64,000 nucleotides of DNA from Nocardioides marmorisolisilvae (GCF_003725775.1 NZ_RJSG01000002.1:248001-312000), one strand, 5' to 3'; counted from the first letter of the stretch, positions 1 to 9,058 are shown. Notes: a model not told the origin generated them from the sequence alone. Program-made: numbers and translations.

Positions 1-854
1 GCGCGGTCCTCCGTCGTGATCGCATACCCCTGCAGGTCGAGGTACTGACCAGCTGCGGTCGAGGTCATCGTGGCGGTGAAGCCGGCCTCGTCGCAGGAGA
101 CCAGGGTGAACGGAGCGCTCCCGGTGAGCACGAGGTTCCCCCAAGGAGCGATCGTCCCGACGGAGCCGCTGAACCGGGTGCAGTCCATCCGCTGGCCGGG
201 GCCGACGACGTCGGTGAACGTGACGACCTGGTCGGCCGCGGTGGTGATCGGCGAGTCGAAGAAGATGTGGATCTCATGATCGGCCGTGAGGGCGACCGAC
301 TTCTGGCCCCTCGTCCGCGGATCCGTGCACCCGGTGCACGTGTTGGTGGTGACCGGGGTCGCGATCGACTGCCCGTCGCCGAGATCCCAGCGCAGGTCGT
401 ACCCCTGCTCGGGCTGCCCGCCGGTGAGCCTGCCGTAGAAGTGACCGCCGAAGGTGACGTTGTCGTGCGTCTCCACGTAGTCGTTGAAGACGATCGTGAC
501 GACGTTGTCGTCGGCCACCGTCATCGTGCCCAGCTGCACGCCGTCGGCATCGAGCAGGGGCGTCGTGCCGTTGCGCAACGGGAAGTTCGACGGGGCGGTG
601 ATGACCACCGTGTCACCGGCGCACGAACCGTCCGGGAGCGCGCCCGTGAAGTCGACGCGCACGGTCTGGCTGCCTTGGAGGGTGGTGTCGTCGAGGGTGA
701 AGGTCTTGATCGCGTCGGAGTGCTGCGTCGGTGTGCACGGGTCGGCTGCGCCAGCGGGGCCGAGCGTGATGACCGTCGCGAGTGATCCCCAAGCGCCGAC
801 CAGCAGGGTGGCCATGGCCAACCGTGCCTTCCGGCTCCACAGGTCTCGGGTCAT
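1..854 (-). CDS. Secreted Ig-like surface protein, 3' end outside window
   Basis: The reading frame is open from an ATG at 852-854 to the left edge, so the C-terminus is missing. The start is preceded by AAGGAG. The first ~37 residues form a signal peptide: basic MTRDLWSRKAR, a hydrophobic core, and a cleavage-like AGA-AD. The mature part has paired Cys residues and a run resembling bacterial Ig-like adhesin modules (GDTVVITAPSNFPL, then a beta-rich stretch with DDNVVTIVFNDYVE). This suggests a cell-wall or secreted adhesin. An LPXTG anchor, if any, would lie outside the window. The family assignment is by pattern only; secretion is well supported. Confidence 0.7.
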   Translation of the reverse strand, partial: MTRDLWSRKARLAMATLLVGAWGSLATVITLGPAGAADPCTPTQHSDAIKTFTLDDTTLQGSQTVRVDFTGALPDGSCAGDTVVITAPSNFPLRNGTTPLLDADGVQLGTMTVADDNVVTIVFNDYVETHDNVTFGGHFYGRLTGGQPEQGYDLRWDLGDGQSIATPVTTNTCTGCTDPRTRGQKSVALTADHEIHIFFDSPITTAADQVVTFTDVVGPGQRMDCTRFSGSVGTIAPWGNLVLTGSAPFTLVSCDEAGFTATMTSTAAGQYLDLQGYAITTEDR

Positions 855-962
855 GGTGAGTTCTCCTTGTGAGGTAGTGGTGTTCGGTGTCTCACGGGCG
901 AACTCCGGATGCATCACGCGAAACCGGACTGTGATCTAGACCATCTCGGCCCCCCGATCTCG

Positions 963-968
963 TAGGGT
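963..968 (+). promoter_or_regulatory. -10 element, leaderless start
   Basis: TAGGGT lies 7 nt before the ATG of the DUF2207 gene, leaving no room for a Shine-Dalgarno site; this fits a leaderless transcript. Confidence 0.55.
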
Positions 969-975
969 CAGCGCC

Positions 976-2718
976 ATGAAGCGTCTCGTGGCCACGATCT
1001 TCGGACTCCTGGTGCTCGCCGCGGTCGTGGCCTGCGGCGCGATCGACTTCAGCTCCGGCGGCGACTCCAACGAGACCGCGCGGATCGACAACTACCTCGC
1101 CGACTTCACGCTCAAGGCGGACGGCAGGCTCCAGGTCACCGAGGACCTGACGGTGACGTTCCCGGAGTACCGGCACGGCATCTTCCGGTTCTTCGACACC
1201 CGCGACCCGAACGTCACCAAGAACCGGCTCATCCCCACCGACATCCGCGTCACCCGCGACGGCAACCCTGAGCCCTTCCAGGTGCTCAAGGAGAGCCGCG
1301 GGCGGTACCGCAACATCAAGATCGGCAGCGCGGGCGTCACGTTCACCGGGACCCACGACTACCGGATCAGCTACGTCATCGAGGGCGCGATGACCCCGGG
1401 CTTCCACGGTGCCAAGTCGCAGTTCTACTGGCAGCTGATCCCGTCCGGCTGGCTGATGCCGATCGCGAAGTCCGACCTGGTGGTGACCCTGCCCGCCGAC
1501 GGGGAGAACCTCAAGTGCGCGGTGGGTCTGGGCACGGGCACCCCGTGCTCGGCCGAGGGGAGCGGGACCAAGAAGCTCGAGGTGAAGACCGGCGAGCTGG
1601 CGCCGCACACCCCGGTCACCATCAAGGTCGACCAGGACGTTCCCACCCCGTCGACCGATTCGCTGCCGTGGGCGGACAAGTACGACCCGATCCTGGGCAC
1701 CCACCCGGTGCTGCTCGGCATCGTCCTGGTCGCCTCGGTGCTGCTCGGCGGAGCCGGTACGGCGCTGAGCCAGTCCACGAAGGAGAAGGACCCGTCCTTC
1801 CCGCTGATGTACGCGCCGCCGGACGGTATCGGTCCGGCGCAGGCGGCGTACCTGCTGACCGAGAAGGTCGAGCGCAAGGCGTTCGTGGCGACGATGATGT
1901 ACGCCGCCGAGAAGGGCGCGGTGAAGCTCGACCAGGCCGACAAGTCCTGGAGCCTGACCGGGACCGAGGACGCGGACGCCTGGAACAAGGTCGACGGCGT
2001 CACCCAGCTCGTCGGCTCGCAGCTCAACGTCGTCGGCGCGGGCCAGTCGTTCAGCGCCTCGTCGAAGTCGGTCTCGGCCGGCCTCAAGCTCAAGAACACG
2101 CTCGCCTCCTTCGATGCCAACACCAAGGCGTGGGCGAAGACCTCCGGGCTGATGATCACCAGCGGTCTCGGCGGAGCCGGGTGTTTCGTGCTGATCGTGC
2201 TCGGTGCGGCCACCATCGCGCTCGGCGCGTGGAATCCGTTCAACATGTCGATCCTGGCGCTGGTCCCGGGCCTGTTCGCCGTCGGCGCGGTCGCGGTCGG
2301 CTTCTCCGGCGCCGGCACGAAGCGCACCCCGGCGGGTCGCGACGTCTGGTCGCGGGTCGGCGGGTTCAAGCGCATCCTGTCGACACCGTCGGCGCAGGAC
2401 CGCTTCGACTTCTCCGGCCGCAAGGACCTCTACACGGCGTACCTGCCGTGGGCGGTGGCCTTCGACTGCGCCGACGAGTGGGCCAAGAAGTACCGCGTGG
2501 AGACCGGTGAGGAGCCGCCCGCGCCGAGCTGGCTCCCGGTGTACTACGGCGCGCACACCGGCAACTACGTGAACCAGATGGTCGACAGCTTCGACTCGAC
2601 CGTGAACTCCGCGATCTCCTCCTACGAGGCGACCCAGTCCTCGTCGTCCTCGGGCGGCGGCGGTGGTGGCTTCAGCGGTGGCGGCGGAGGCGGCGGGGGC
2701 GGCGGCGGGTCCTGGTAG
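976..2718 (+). CDS. DUF2207 (YciQ-like) membrane protein
   Basis: 580 aa. An N-terminal hydrophobic segment ending in a Cys-containing AVVACGAID could be a signal or lipobox. It is followed by the extracellular DUF2207 beta domain (ADFTLKADGRLQVTEDLTVTFPE...GIFRFF). A membrane segment lies near residues 240-260 and another pair near 395-445. The C-terminus is almost pure Gly/Ser (last ~35 residues), typical of this family and of TPM-like neighbours. The gene is immediately followed by a lemA homologue, a frequent pairing. The biochemical role of the family is unknown; membrane or envelope maintenance is inferred. Confidence 0.85.
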   Translation: MKRLVATIFGLLVLAAVVACGAIDFSSGGDSNETARIDNYLADFTLKADGRLQVTEDLTVTFPEYRHGIFRFFDTRDPNVTKNRLIPTDIRVTRDGNPEPFQVLKESRGRYRNIKIGSAGVTFTGTHDYRISYVIEGAMTPGFHGAKSQFYWQLIPSGWLMPIAKSDLVVTLPADGENLKCAVGLGTGTPCSAEGSGTKKLEVKTGELAPHTPVTIKVDQDVPTPSTDSLPWADKYDPILGTHPVLLGIVLVASVLLGGAGTALSQSTKEKDPSFPLMYAPPDGIGPAQAAYLLTEKVERKAFVATMMYAAEKGAVKLDQADKSWSLTGTEDADAWNKVDGVTQLVGSQLNVVGAGQSFSASSKSVSAGLKLKNTLASFDANTKAWAKTSGLMITSGLGGAGCFVLIVLGAATIALGAWNPFNMSILALVPGLFAVGAVAVGFSGAGTKRTPAGRDVWSRVGGFKRILSTPSAQDRFDFSGRKDLYTAYLPWAVAFDCADEWAKKYRVETGEEPPAPSWLPVYYGAHTGNYVNQMVDSFDSTVNSAISSYEATQSSSSSGGGGGGFSGGGGGGGGGGGSW

Positions 2719-2790
2719 AGCGGTTGCTGGGGAACCAAACCGATCCAAGTTCTAGTTAGATGGTGTGAACCCAAACAGAGGGAGTAAGCG

Positions 2791-3513
2791 ATGCTGATCG
2801 CGATCATCGTGGTCGTCGTCCTGGTGCTGCTGGTCATCTTCGGCATCACGGGCTTCAACAAGCTGCGCAGCACGGACATCAGCGCCCAGGAAGCGCTCGG
2901 TGGCATCGACGTGCAGCTGACCCGTCGTGCCGACCTGATCCCGAACCTGGTGGAGACCGTGAAGGGGTACGCCGCTCACGAGCGTGCCGTCTTCGACGAG
3001 GTCACCGCCGCCCGGGCCGGTCTGGCCGCGGCCGCCAAGAGCGACGACGTGCCGGCCAAGGCCGCCGCCGACGCCGCGATGCAGCAGGCGCTGGTCAAGG
3101 TCAACGCCGTTGCCGAGGCGTACCCGGACCTCAAGGCGAACGTCCAGTTCCTCGACCTGCAGAAGCAGCTGACCGACACCGAGAACCAGATCTCGTTCGC
3201 GCGTCAGTACTACAACGACGCGGTCGCGACGCTGAACAAGCTGGTGCGCACGATCCCGTGGATGTTCTTCTCCGGAATGGCCGGCGTCGGCACCCGCCAG
3301 TTCTACGAAGCCCCGGCCGGCCAGAACGTTCCGCCGACCGTGGACTTCGGCACCAGTACGCCGCCCGCGGCGCCGCCGCCGCCGGCCGCACCCGCCGCTC
3401 CGGCTGCTCCGGCTGCTCCCGCGGCCCCGGCAGCTCCGGCTGCTCCCGCGGCGCCGCCCGTTGCCTCCGAGCCGCCGCCCGCTCCCGAGCCGCCGAGCGC
3501 ACCGCCGGCCTGA
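2791..3513 (+). CDS. lemA: LemA family membrane protein
   Basis: 240 aa, preceded by GAGGGAG. One N-terminal transmembrane helix (residues 1-20, LIAIIVVVVLVLLVIFGI) is followed by the helical LemA domain, with the signature RADLIPNLVETVKGYAAHE and the later FARQYYNDAVATLNKLV. The last ~60 residues are an Ala/Pro repeat tail (APAAPAAP...) that may span the cell wall. It is co-directional with the DUF2207 gene 72 nt upstream, and a strong terminator follows, so the two likely form one transcription unit. The molecular function of LemA proteins is not established. Confidence 0.9.
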   Translation: MLIAIIVVVVLVLLVIFGITGFNKLRSTDISAQEALGGIDVQLTRRADLIPNLVETVKGYAAHERAVFDEVTAARAGLAAAAKSDDVPAKAAADAAMQQALVKVNAVAEAYPDLKANVQFLDLQKQLTDTENQISFARQYYNDAVATLNKLVRTIPWMFFSGMAGVGTRQFYEAPAGQNVPPTVDFGTSTPPAAPPPPAAPAAPAAPAAPAAPAAPAAPAAPPVASEPPPAPEPPSAPPA

Positions 3514-3518
3514 TCGAT

Positions 3519-3556
3519 AAAGGCCGGCCCGATCCTCACGGATCGGGCCGGCCTTT
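3519..3556 (+). terminator. Rho-independent terminator after lemA
   Basis: A 17-bp perfect stem (AAAGGCCGGCCCGATCC and its complement) with a TCAC loop ends in TTT. The A-rich left arm lets it also work for the convergent metalloprotease gene. Confidence 0.85.
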
Positions 3557-3569
3557 CCCATGAACGGCC

Positions 3570-4157
3570 TTAGTCGTCGTGGTTGTAGACGGTTGCGATC
3601 GATTGGAAGTCATGCGCGCTAGGGAGTGTGTGCGGCGTGACGTACGGGTCCACCATGCAGCTGTCGTCAGCGGTCCTCTGTTCGTCCATGCCGATCGAGT
3701 GTCCGAGCTCGTGGCACGTGATGGTTCGCCGTTTGGACGCGCTTGACGTCGAGCAAGCGGAACTAAGGTCGACGCGAGTCGACGTTTCCAAATGGCCGGT
3801 CGCCGAGTAGTACGAAACGTTCGTTTGACCGAGCGTGCCGCTGCACGAAGTGCCGAGCGCGGTTTGCCTCACCGTGACGCAGTGCGGAGTACTCGGACAC
3901 GACGAGCCCGCCCCAACGTAGACCGCGTCCAGCCTCGTGGAGCGGTCCCACTCGATGGCTGCCGAGTACACAGGCCACTCCGGGCCCGTGAGGTCCGCCC
4001 AGTAGACGTAGCCGCGAGGGAAGGAAGGACTGCTGTTGGTCCAGTGGACATTGTGGCCAGGGTCGTGGTTCCAGTGGTTAGCAGCGGCAGAGCTTGCCAT
4101 CGACACTGCAAGCATCACGACGGTCGCGACGGAAATGAACGCCGGTCGCCGCATCAT
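3570..4157 (-). CDS. Small secreted metzincin-type metalloprotease
   Basis: 195 aa from the ATG at 4155-4157, which overlaps the stop of the upstream gene as ATGA. A signal peptide spans about residues 1-26 (SMASSAAA-NHW). The zinc motif is HELGHSIGMD: H149, E150, H153, and Asp158 where most matrixins carry a third His. This HExxHxxGxxD form is known from snapalysin (M7). The downstream CMVDP could be the Met-turn region. Six Cys residues are in the mature part. The most likely role is an extracellular protease. The upstream longer frame to 4298 lacks a signal peptide and overlaps its neighbour, so I rejected that start. Confidence 0.75.
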   Translation of the reverse strand: MMRRPAFISVATVVMLAVSMASSAAANHWNHDPGHNVHWTNSSPSFPRGYVYWADLTGPEWPVYSAAIEWDRSTRLDAVYVGAGSSCPSTPHCVTVRQTALGTSCSGTLGQTNVSYYSATGHLETSTRVDLSSACSTSSASKRRTITCHELGHSIGMDEQRTADDSCMVDPYVTPHTLPSAHDFQSIATVYNHDD

Positions 4158-4753
4158 CGAACACCGACGCTGCTCGTCGGGGAATGAGCATCGGCAGCGG
4201 TGAGTGCCGCCCCGCTCGTGGCCTTCGGGCTGCTTGGGCAGAGGGTGTCGACGATGGGACTGGCGCCCGTCTGCGGAATCCAGGAGACGCGAGCGCACTT
4301 CTCGCCGGCAACCGTTGGGTAGGAGGTCTCGAGCACGCGGAGACCGGCACTGCAGGGCAAGGTGACGCTCAACGCCCCCGCCATGACGCGGCCGCAGAGA
4401 ACAGCATTCGGTCCATCCTCAGACGGTGGTGTCGTGGAACCCTCTTTCGGGAGCACGACTGGTTGGCCTGGTTCCGGCAATGGGTCGCAGGGTCCGATGG
4501 GAAGGTTCCGGATCTTGAGCTCGTTCACCGTCTCTTCATCCGGACAGGGCGGAGCGACTTGTCCCGGCTTTCCTTGCGAGAGTTTGGAAATCGTTTCCAA
4601 AGACATGCTCTTGGAGTAGACCTGATCGGCGGTGCGCACCGGGTCCCGGTCAGCGCTGGACAATGCGAACGATGCTCCGACGGACCCCGCGACCGCGGCC
4701 AGCGCAATCACTGGAAGAAGCCATCGTCGATAACCTAGTCTCGGACCAAACAT
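4154..4753 (-). CDS. Membrane-anchored or secreted protein, unknown function
   Basis: 199 aa with a good ribosome site (AAAGGAG) before the ATG. An N-terminal hydrophobic helix (about residues 11-31, LLPVIALAAVAGSVGASFAL) follows a basic start, so it is a type II anchor or uncleaved signal. The exported part is Pro/Ser rich with at least five Cys residues and no motif I recognise. Its stop codon overlaps the start of the small metalloprotease, so translation is coupled. A partner, substrate or inhibitor of that protease is possible but not shown. Confidence 0.65.
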   Translation of the reverse strand: MFGPRLGYRRWLLPVIALAAVAGSVGASFALSSADRDPVRTADQVYSKSMSLETISKLSQGKPGQVAPPCPDEETVNELKIRNLPIGPCDPLPEPGQPVVLPKEGSTTPPSEDGPNAVLCGRVMAGALSVTLPCSAGLRVLETSYPTVAGEKCARVSWIPQTGASPIVDTLCPSSPKATSGAALTAADAHSPTSSVGVR

Positions 4754-4922
4754 CCCCCGCGTCTCCTTTTCGTGGACGAACTCATTCAGTCGAACGACTG
4801 GATGAGATCCGGGAACGTAGCAAGAGTCGAGACGGCGGCGGGCAACGAGAAATCGCGCCTGTGGATAACCGCAGGTTCACACACGGCTGGACTGCGGGAA
4901 CCCGAGCGGACGCGGCACTTGG

Positions 4923-5729
4923 TCAGCGGGCGCCGACCATCTCCTCGCCCTGGCTGAGCCGCTGCGCGAGCCAGATCGGCACGATCGACAGCACCAGCAG
5001 GGCGGCGGCGACGACGTTCACCACCGGGGCGTCGTTCGGTCGGAACATGTGGTCGTAGATCCACAGCGGCAGCGTGCGGGTGCCGCCGCCGGCGGTGAAC
5101 GTGGTCACGATGATCTCGTCGAAGCTCAGCGCGAAGGCCAGCAGGCCGCCCGCCAGCAACGCGGAGCGCAGCGCTGGGAAGGTGACCAGCCGGAACGTGG
5201 TGAACGTGCCGGCGCCCAGGTCCATCGAGGCTTCCTCGAGGTTGCCGCCGACGCGTCGCAGCCGCGCGAGCACGTTGTTGAACACCGTGACGATGCAGAA
5301 CGTCGCGTGCGCGACCACGATCGTCCAGTAGCCCAGGTCGATGTTCAGGATGCTGCGGAAGAGGTTCTGGAACGCCAGGCCGGTGACGATGCCGGGCAGC
5401 GCGATCGGCAGGATGATCAGCAAGGAGACTGCGTCCTGGCCGAAGAACCGGTAGCGGGCCAGCGCGAGGGCCGCCATCGTGCCGAGCACCAGCGCGATCA
5501 CCGTCGACATCGCGGCGACCTCGAGGGAGAGCCGCAGCGAGTCGCGCACGTCCGGGTTGTGCCAGGCGGCGTGCCACCAGTTGGTCGTCAGACCGCTCGG
5601 CGGCCAGCTGAACGAGCTGGAGGTGTTGAACGAGTTGAGGATGACCATGCCGAGCGGCAGGTAGACGAGCGCCAGCACCAGCGCGGTCAGCACGCCGAGG
5701 ACGATCTTGGTGGTCCGGGAGATGGTCAT
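4923..5729 (-). CDS. potC: ABC transporter permease, polyamine type (PotC-like)
   Basis: 268 aa with six predicted membrane helices. It is a BPD_transp_1 inner-membrane permease with an EAA-like loop (NLEEASMDLGAGTFTTFRLVTFPALRS, about residues 166-192) that docks the ATPase. It overlaps the end of the potB-like gene by 4 nt (ATGA) and is last in a four-gene operon. It forms the membrane channel together with the PotB-like subunit. Substrate is inferred from family resemblance of the whole operon to spermidine/putrescine importers; related operons carry other cationic or small organic substrates. Confidence 0.85.
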   Translation of the reverse strand: MTISRTTKIVLGVLTALVLALVYLPLGMVILNSFNTSSSFSWPPSGLTTNWWHAAWHNPDVRDSLRLSLEVAAMSTVIALVLGTMAALALARYRFFGQDAVSLLIILPIALPGIVTGLAFQNLFRSILNIDLGYWTIVVAHATFCIVTVFNNVLARLRRVGGNLEEASMDLGAGTFTTFRLVTFPALRSALLAGGLLAFALSFDEIIVTTFTAGGGTRTLPLWIYDHMFRPNDAPVVNVVAAALLVLSIVPIWLAQRLSQGEEMVGAR

Positions 5730-6592
5730 AGGTTGTCCAGGGCTCCGGTCCGCCGGACCGCGGCCAGGTAGACGAGCATGATGACGACCGGCACGCAGGC
5801 CAGCGCTGCGGCGAACGGCAGGTTGTTGCCGGTCAGGGCGCTGTCGTAGACCGCGTTGCCGATCATCTGGTTGGTGCCGCCGACGATCTTGACGGTGATG
5901 TAGTCACCGAGCGTCAGCGAGAAGGTGAAGATCGAGCCGGCGAAGAGGGCCGGCCACAGGATCGGCAGCACCACGCGGCGGATCGTCGTACCGCCCTTGG
6001 CTCCGAGGTCCGCCGAGGCTTCCAGGACCGAGTCGGGGACGCGCTCCAGCCCGGCGTACATCGGCAGGATCATGTAGGGGAGCCAGAGGTAAGCCAACGT
6101 GATGACCGTGGCGGTCAGGCCGTAGCCGAGGTGTAGCCCGATCGGGTCGAGCGCCCAGTTCAGCGGGCCGGTGCCGGAGAACATCGCGCGCCAGGCGTAA
6201 GCCTTGACCAGGTAGGAGGCCCACAGCGGCATCAGGACGGCGATCAGCAGTACCCGCTGCCAGCGGCGGGAGGCGACCTTGGCCATGAAGAACGCGATCG
6301 GGAACGCGATCAGTGCGTCGACCACGGTGACCAGCACCGCGATCCACAGCGTGCGGATCGTGATCGTCCGGTAGACGTCGATGTTCCAGAGCTGGCGGAA
6401 GTTGTCGAGGTTCCAGACGCGCTCGATCTCGGTGGTGAAGGTGTTCGTCGTCCAGAACGCGGTGATCAGCAGGACGGCGAGCGAGGTCAGGTAGGCGACC
6501 CCGAGCCAGAGCATCGGGGGAGAGAGCAGCAGTCCCAGCCGGAGCCGGGGATGGCGGTGCAGGACGCCCCGCTTGCGCGGGACGTCCTGCAC
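5726..6592 (-). CDS. potB: ABC transporter permease, polyamine type (PotB-like)
   Basis: 288 aa, six membrane helices, BPD_transp_1 fold, with the EAA loop SVLEASADLGAKGGTTIRRVVLPI. Residues 25-47 form the first helix. It pairs with the PotC-like subunit downstream and lies 25 nt after the binding-protein gene. Third gene of the operon, consistent with the usual permease pair of a polyamine-type importer. Confidence 0.85.
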   Translation of the reverse strand: MQDVPRKRGVLHRHPRLRLGLLLSPPMLWLGVAYLTSLAVLLITAFWTTNTFTTEIERVWNLDNFRQLWNIDVYRTITIRTLWIAVLVTVVDALIAFPIAFFMAKVASRRWQRVLLIAVLMPLWASYLVKAYAWRAMFSGTGPLNWALDPIGLHLGYGLTATVITLAYLWLPYMILPMYAGLERVPDSVLEASADLGAKGGTTIRRVVLPILWPALFAGSIFTFSLTLGDYITVKIVGGTNQMIGNAVYDSALTGNNLPFAAALACVPVVIMLVYLAAVRRTGALDNL

Positions 6593-6617
6593 CGGTGCTG
6601 GGGTCGCGGTCAGGTGG

Positions 6618-7802
6618 CTATCCCTTGACCTCGGTCCAGGCCTGCGTCCACTGCTGGTAGTCGGTGCACTTCACGTTCTTACGACCGTCCAGGCACGCCG
6701 CGGTCGGCGTGTTCCAGTAGTGGATCTTCGCCGCGTACGCCGCGTCACCTGCGTGGTAGGTGTCGCAGAAGCCCTTCGCAGCGAACTCGCACGCCTTCGG
6801 GTTGGACGGCGACTCACCGAAGTACTGCGCGACGGCAGCGTTCGCCTTCGGGCTGATGATGTCGTTCATCCACAGGTAGGCGCAGTTCTTGTGCTTCGAC
6901 TTCGTCGCCACCATCCAGGTGTCCGACCAGCCGGTGGAACCGCTGTCCGGCAGGATCGCCTCGACGTCGGCCTTCTTCGGGTCGACGGCGCTGGCGATGA
7001 CCTGCCAGGTGGTGCCGACCACGGTGTCGCCGGTCTCGAAGGCCGACTGCTCCTTGGCGTAGTCCGACCAGTACTCACCGACGTTCTTCTTCTGCTCCTT
7101 CAGCAGCGCGACTGCGGCGTCGAGCTGCTTCTGGTCCAGGGCGTACGGGTCCTTGATCTTGAGGTCGGGCTTGGTGTTCATCAGGTACAGCGCGGCGTCG
7201 GCGATGTAGATCGGCGAGTCGTACGCGGTGACCTTGCCCTTGTACTTGGCCGCGTCCGGGCCGAACACGACGCTCCAGTCGGTCGGGGCCGGGTTCACGT
7301 CCTTCTTGTTCCACATCAGGAGGTTGGCGCCGTAGCCGTGCGGGATGCCGTACATCTGGCCGTTGACCGAGTTCCACGGCCGGTCCTTGAGGAACGGGTA
7401 GACGTCCTTGTAGTTCGGCACCAGGTCGGTGTTGACCGGCTCGACCGAACCCGCGGCGATCATCCGGAGGCTCGCGTCACCGGAGGCCGAGACGACGTCG
7501 TAGTCGCCGCTCTTGATCAGGTTCACGGCGTCGTCGGAGGTGTTGAAGTACTTGACCGTGGCCTTGCAGCCGGTCGCCTTCTCGAAGGGAGTGACCCACT
7601 CCTTCTCGGCGTACCCGGCCCAGGCCAGGATGCTGACCGCACCCTCACCCTTGCCGAGCGACTTCTTCATCGGCAGGTCGGGCGGGGTGAACGTCGCGCC
7701 GCCGTTGCTCGACTTGTTGTCGTCTGACGAACCGCAACCCCCGAACGTCAGGATCATCGCCCCGACGGCGGCAGCGGTGGCCAGTGTGCGTACGGATCTC
7801 AT
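6618..7802 (-). CDS. potD: Periplasmic-type substrate-binding lipoprotein (PotD-like)
   Basis: 394 aa. A lipobox LTFGGCGSS places the lipidated Cys near residue 23, anchoring the protein outside the membrane. The mature part matches the family 1 / spermidine-putrescine solute-binding fold: VSILAWAGYAEKEWVTPFEKATGCK, then KSGDYDVVSASG and MYGIPHGYGANLLMWNK. It overlaps the ATPase gene by 4 nt (ATGA), so capture protein and ATPase are co-translated. The ligand cannot be read from sequence. Confidence 0.87.
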   Translation of the reverse strand: MRSVRTLATAAAVGAMILTFGGCGSSDDNKSSNGGATFTPPDLPMKKSLGKGEGAVSILAWAGYAEKEWVTPFEKATGCKATVKYFNTSDDAVNLIKSGDYDVVSASGDASLRMIAAGSVEPVNTDLVPNYKDVYPFLKDRPWNSVNGQMYGIPHGYGANLLMWNKKDVNPAPTDWSVVFGPDAAKYKGKVTAYDSPIYIADAALYLMNTKPDLKIKDPYALDQKQLDAAVALLKEQKKNVGEYWSDYAKEQSAFETGDTVVGTTWQVIASAVDPKKADVEAILPDSGSTGWSDTWMVATKSKHKNCAYLWMNDIISPKANAAVAQYFGESPSNPKACEFAAKGFCDTYHAGDAAYAAKIHYWNTPTAACLDGRKNVKCTDYQQWTQAWTEVKG

Positions 7803-8875
7803 GCGGTCTCCTCAATCGGTGTGGATTCACTGCTTCCCGGGAGCTCGATCACGTGCTCCGGCAACCAGGCCAGGCGGACCTTCTCGCCGCGCCTGCTCAG
7901 CTGGTCGTCGGAGTCGTGGAAGTTCTGGCGCATCACCACCAGCTGGGGGGCATCACCCGCCCAGGGCATGTCGACGTCGACCACGTAGTGGTTGGCCGAG
8001 CCGAGGTAGACGACCTCCCGCACGGTTCCGGTGACGGTGGACGCGCCCGGGTCCGGTACGTCGCCGAGGTGGATCTTCTCGGGCCGGATGCTGAGGGTGC
8101 CCTCGCGGCCGAACACCGCGCGGGCGGCCGGGCCGGTGAGCATGTTGGAGGTGCCGACGAAGGCGGCGACGAACGAGCTCTTCGGGTTCTGGTAGAGCTC
8201 GCGCGGAGTGGCGACCTGCTCGATCCGGCCGTCGTTGAAGACCGCGATCCGGTCGGAGAGCGTGAGTGCCTCCTCCTGGTCGTGGGTGACGAAGACGAAG
8301 GTGATGCCGACGTCGCGCTGGATCTGCTTGAGCTCGATCTGCATCTCGCGGCGCAGCTTGAGGTCCAGGGCGCCGAGCGGCTCGTCGAGCAGCAGCACCT
8401 TGGGTCGGTTCACCAGGGCGCGGGCCAGGGCGACGCGCTGGCGCTGGCCGCCGGAGAGCTGCGTGGGTCGACGGTCGGCGAGGTGGGAGAGGCGCACGGT
8501 CTCCAGGGCCTCGGCGGCCCGGGCACGGCGCTCGGCCTTCTTCACCTTCTTGACCCGCAGGCCGTACTCGACGTTCTGGGCCACGCTCATGTGCGGGAAG
8601 AGCGCGTAGTCCTGGAAGACGGTGTTCACGTCGCGGGCGAACGGCGGCAGGTCGGTGACGGACTGCCCTGCGAGCTCGATGGAGCCGGCCGTCGGCTGCT
8701 CGAACCCGGCGATCATCCGCAGCACGGTGGTCTTGCCGGAACCCGAAGGTCCGAGCATGGAGAAGAACTCACCGTCCGCGATCTCGAGGCTGACCCCGTC
8801 CACCGCGCGCACGGATCCGAAGGACTTGGCCAGATCCGTCAACCGGATCGATGGCGAAACCGCACCGTCTCGCAT
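7799..8875 (-). CDS. potA: ABC transporter ATP-binding protein (PotA-like)
   Basis: 358 aa. Walker A is GPSGSGKT (42-49), the signature is LSGGQRQRVALARAL, and Walker B is VLLLDEPLGALD. A C-terminal TOBE-like beta domain follows (SIRPEKIHLGDVPD...). First gene of the operon; it powers uptake through the PotB/PotC-like permeases. The start codon follows a TACCTT box by 7 nt, so the message is probably leaderless. Confidence 0.9.
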   Translation of the reverse strand: MRDGAVSPSIRLTDLAKSFGSVRAVDGVSLEIADGEFFSMLGPSGSGKTTVLRMIAGFEQPTAGSIELAGQSVTDLPPFARDVNTVFQDYALFPHMSVAQNVEYGLRVKKVKKAERRARAAEALETVRLSHLADRRPTQLSGGQRQRVALARALVNRPKVLLLDEPLGALDLKLRREMQIELKQIQRDVGITFVFVTHDQEEALTLSDRIAVFNDGRIEQVATPRELYQNPKSSFVAAFVGTSNMLTGPAARAVFGREGTLSIRPEKIHLGDVPDPGASTVTGTVREVVYLGSANHYVVDVDMPWAGDAPQLVVMRQNFHDSDDQLSRRGEKVRLAWLPEHVIELPGSSESTPIEETA

Positions 8876-8882
8876 GAATCAG

Positions 8883-8888
8883 AAGGTA
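8883..8888 (-). promoter_or_regulatory. -10 element of the pot-like operon
   Basis: TACCTT on the minus strand, 7 nt before the ATG at 8875, with no ribosome site between. Confidence 0.55.
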
Positions 8889-8980
8889 TGGGGGCAGACC
8901 ATTGAACGACAAGCATCCGCGCTAGACCGAGACGCAACGGTGACCCCGCGCCTTGTTGGTTGAGCCTGATGGGTTGTGTT

Positions 8981-9035
8981 GGTTGAGCCTGTCGAAACCA
9001 CCCGCTGACCTGCGGACATCTCGACAGGCTCGATG
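8981..9035. repeat. Dispersed inverted repeat pair (form A)
   Basis: GGTTGAGCCTGTCGAAACC at 8981-8999 faces a partial inverted copy (TCGACAGGCTCGATG, 9021-9035), able to fold into a hairpin with an 11-bp core. A further partial copy, GGTTGAGCCTG, is at 8958-8968. It lies between the divergent pot operon and the dinG-like gene. Confidence 0.75.
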
Positions 9036-9046
9036 AGGAAGGGACG

Positions 9047-9052
9047 TAAGGT
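9047..9052 (+). promoter_or_regulatory. -10 element of the dinG-like gene
   Basis: TAAGGT ends 6 nt before the GTG at 9059; this supports that GTG as a leaderless start. Confidence 0.5.
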
Positions 9053-9058
9053 TCCCCC

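Noticed and set aside
2656-2715. Repetitive GGC/GGT tract, considered as microsatellite or CRISPR-like repeat
   Set aside because: It encodes the Gly-rich tail of the DUF2207 protein; no spacers.
892-2748. 618-codon open frame antisense to the DUF2207 gene
   Set aside because: Arg/Gly/Val-rich composition typical of GC-rich antisense frames; the plus-strand protein has clear family motifs.
3379-3460. Periodic GCTCCGGCTGCTCC-type repeats
   Set aside because: Codes for the Ala/Pro tail of LemA; not a structural DNA repeat.
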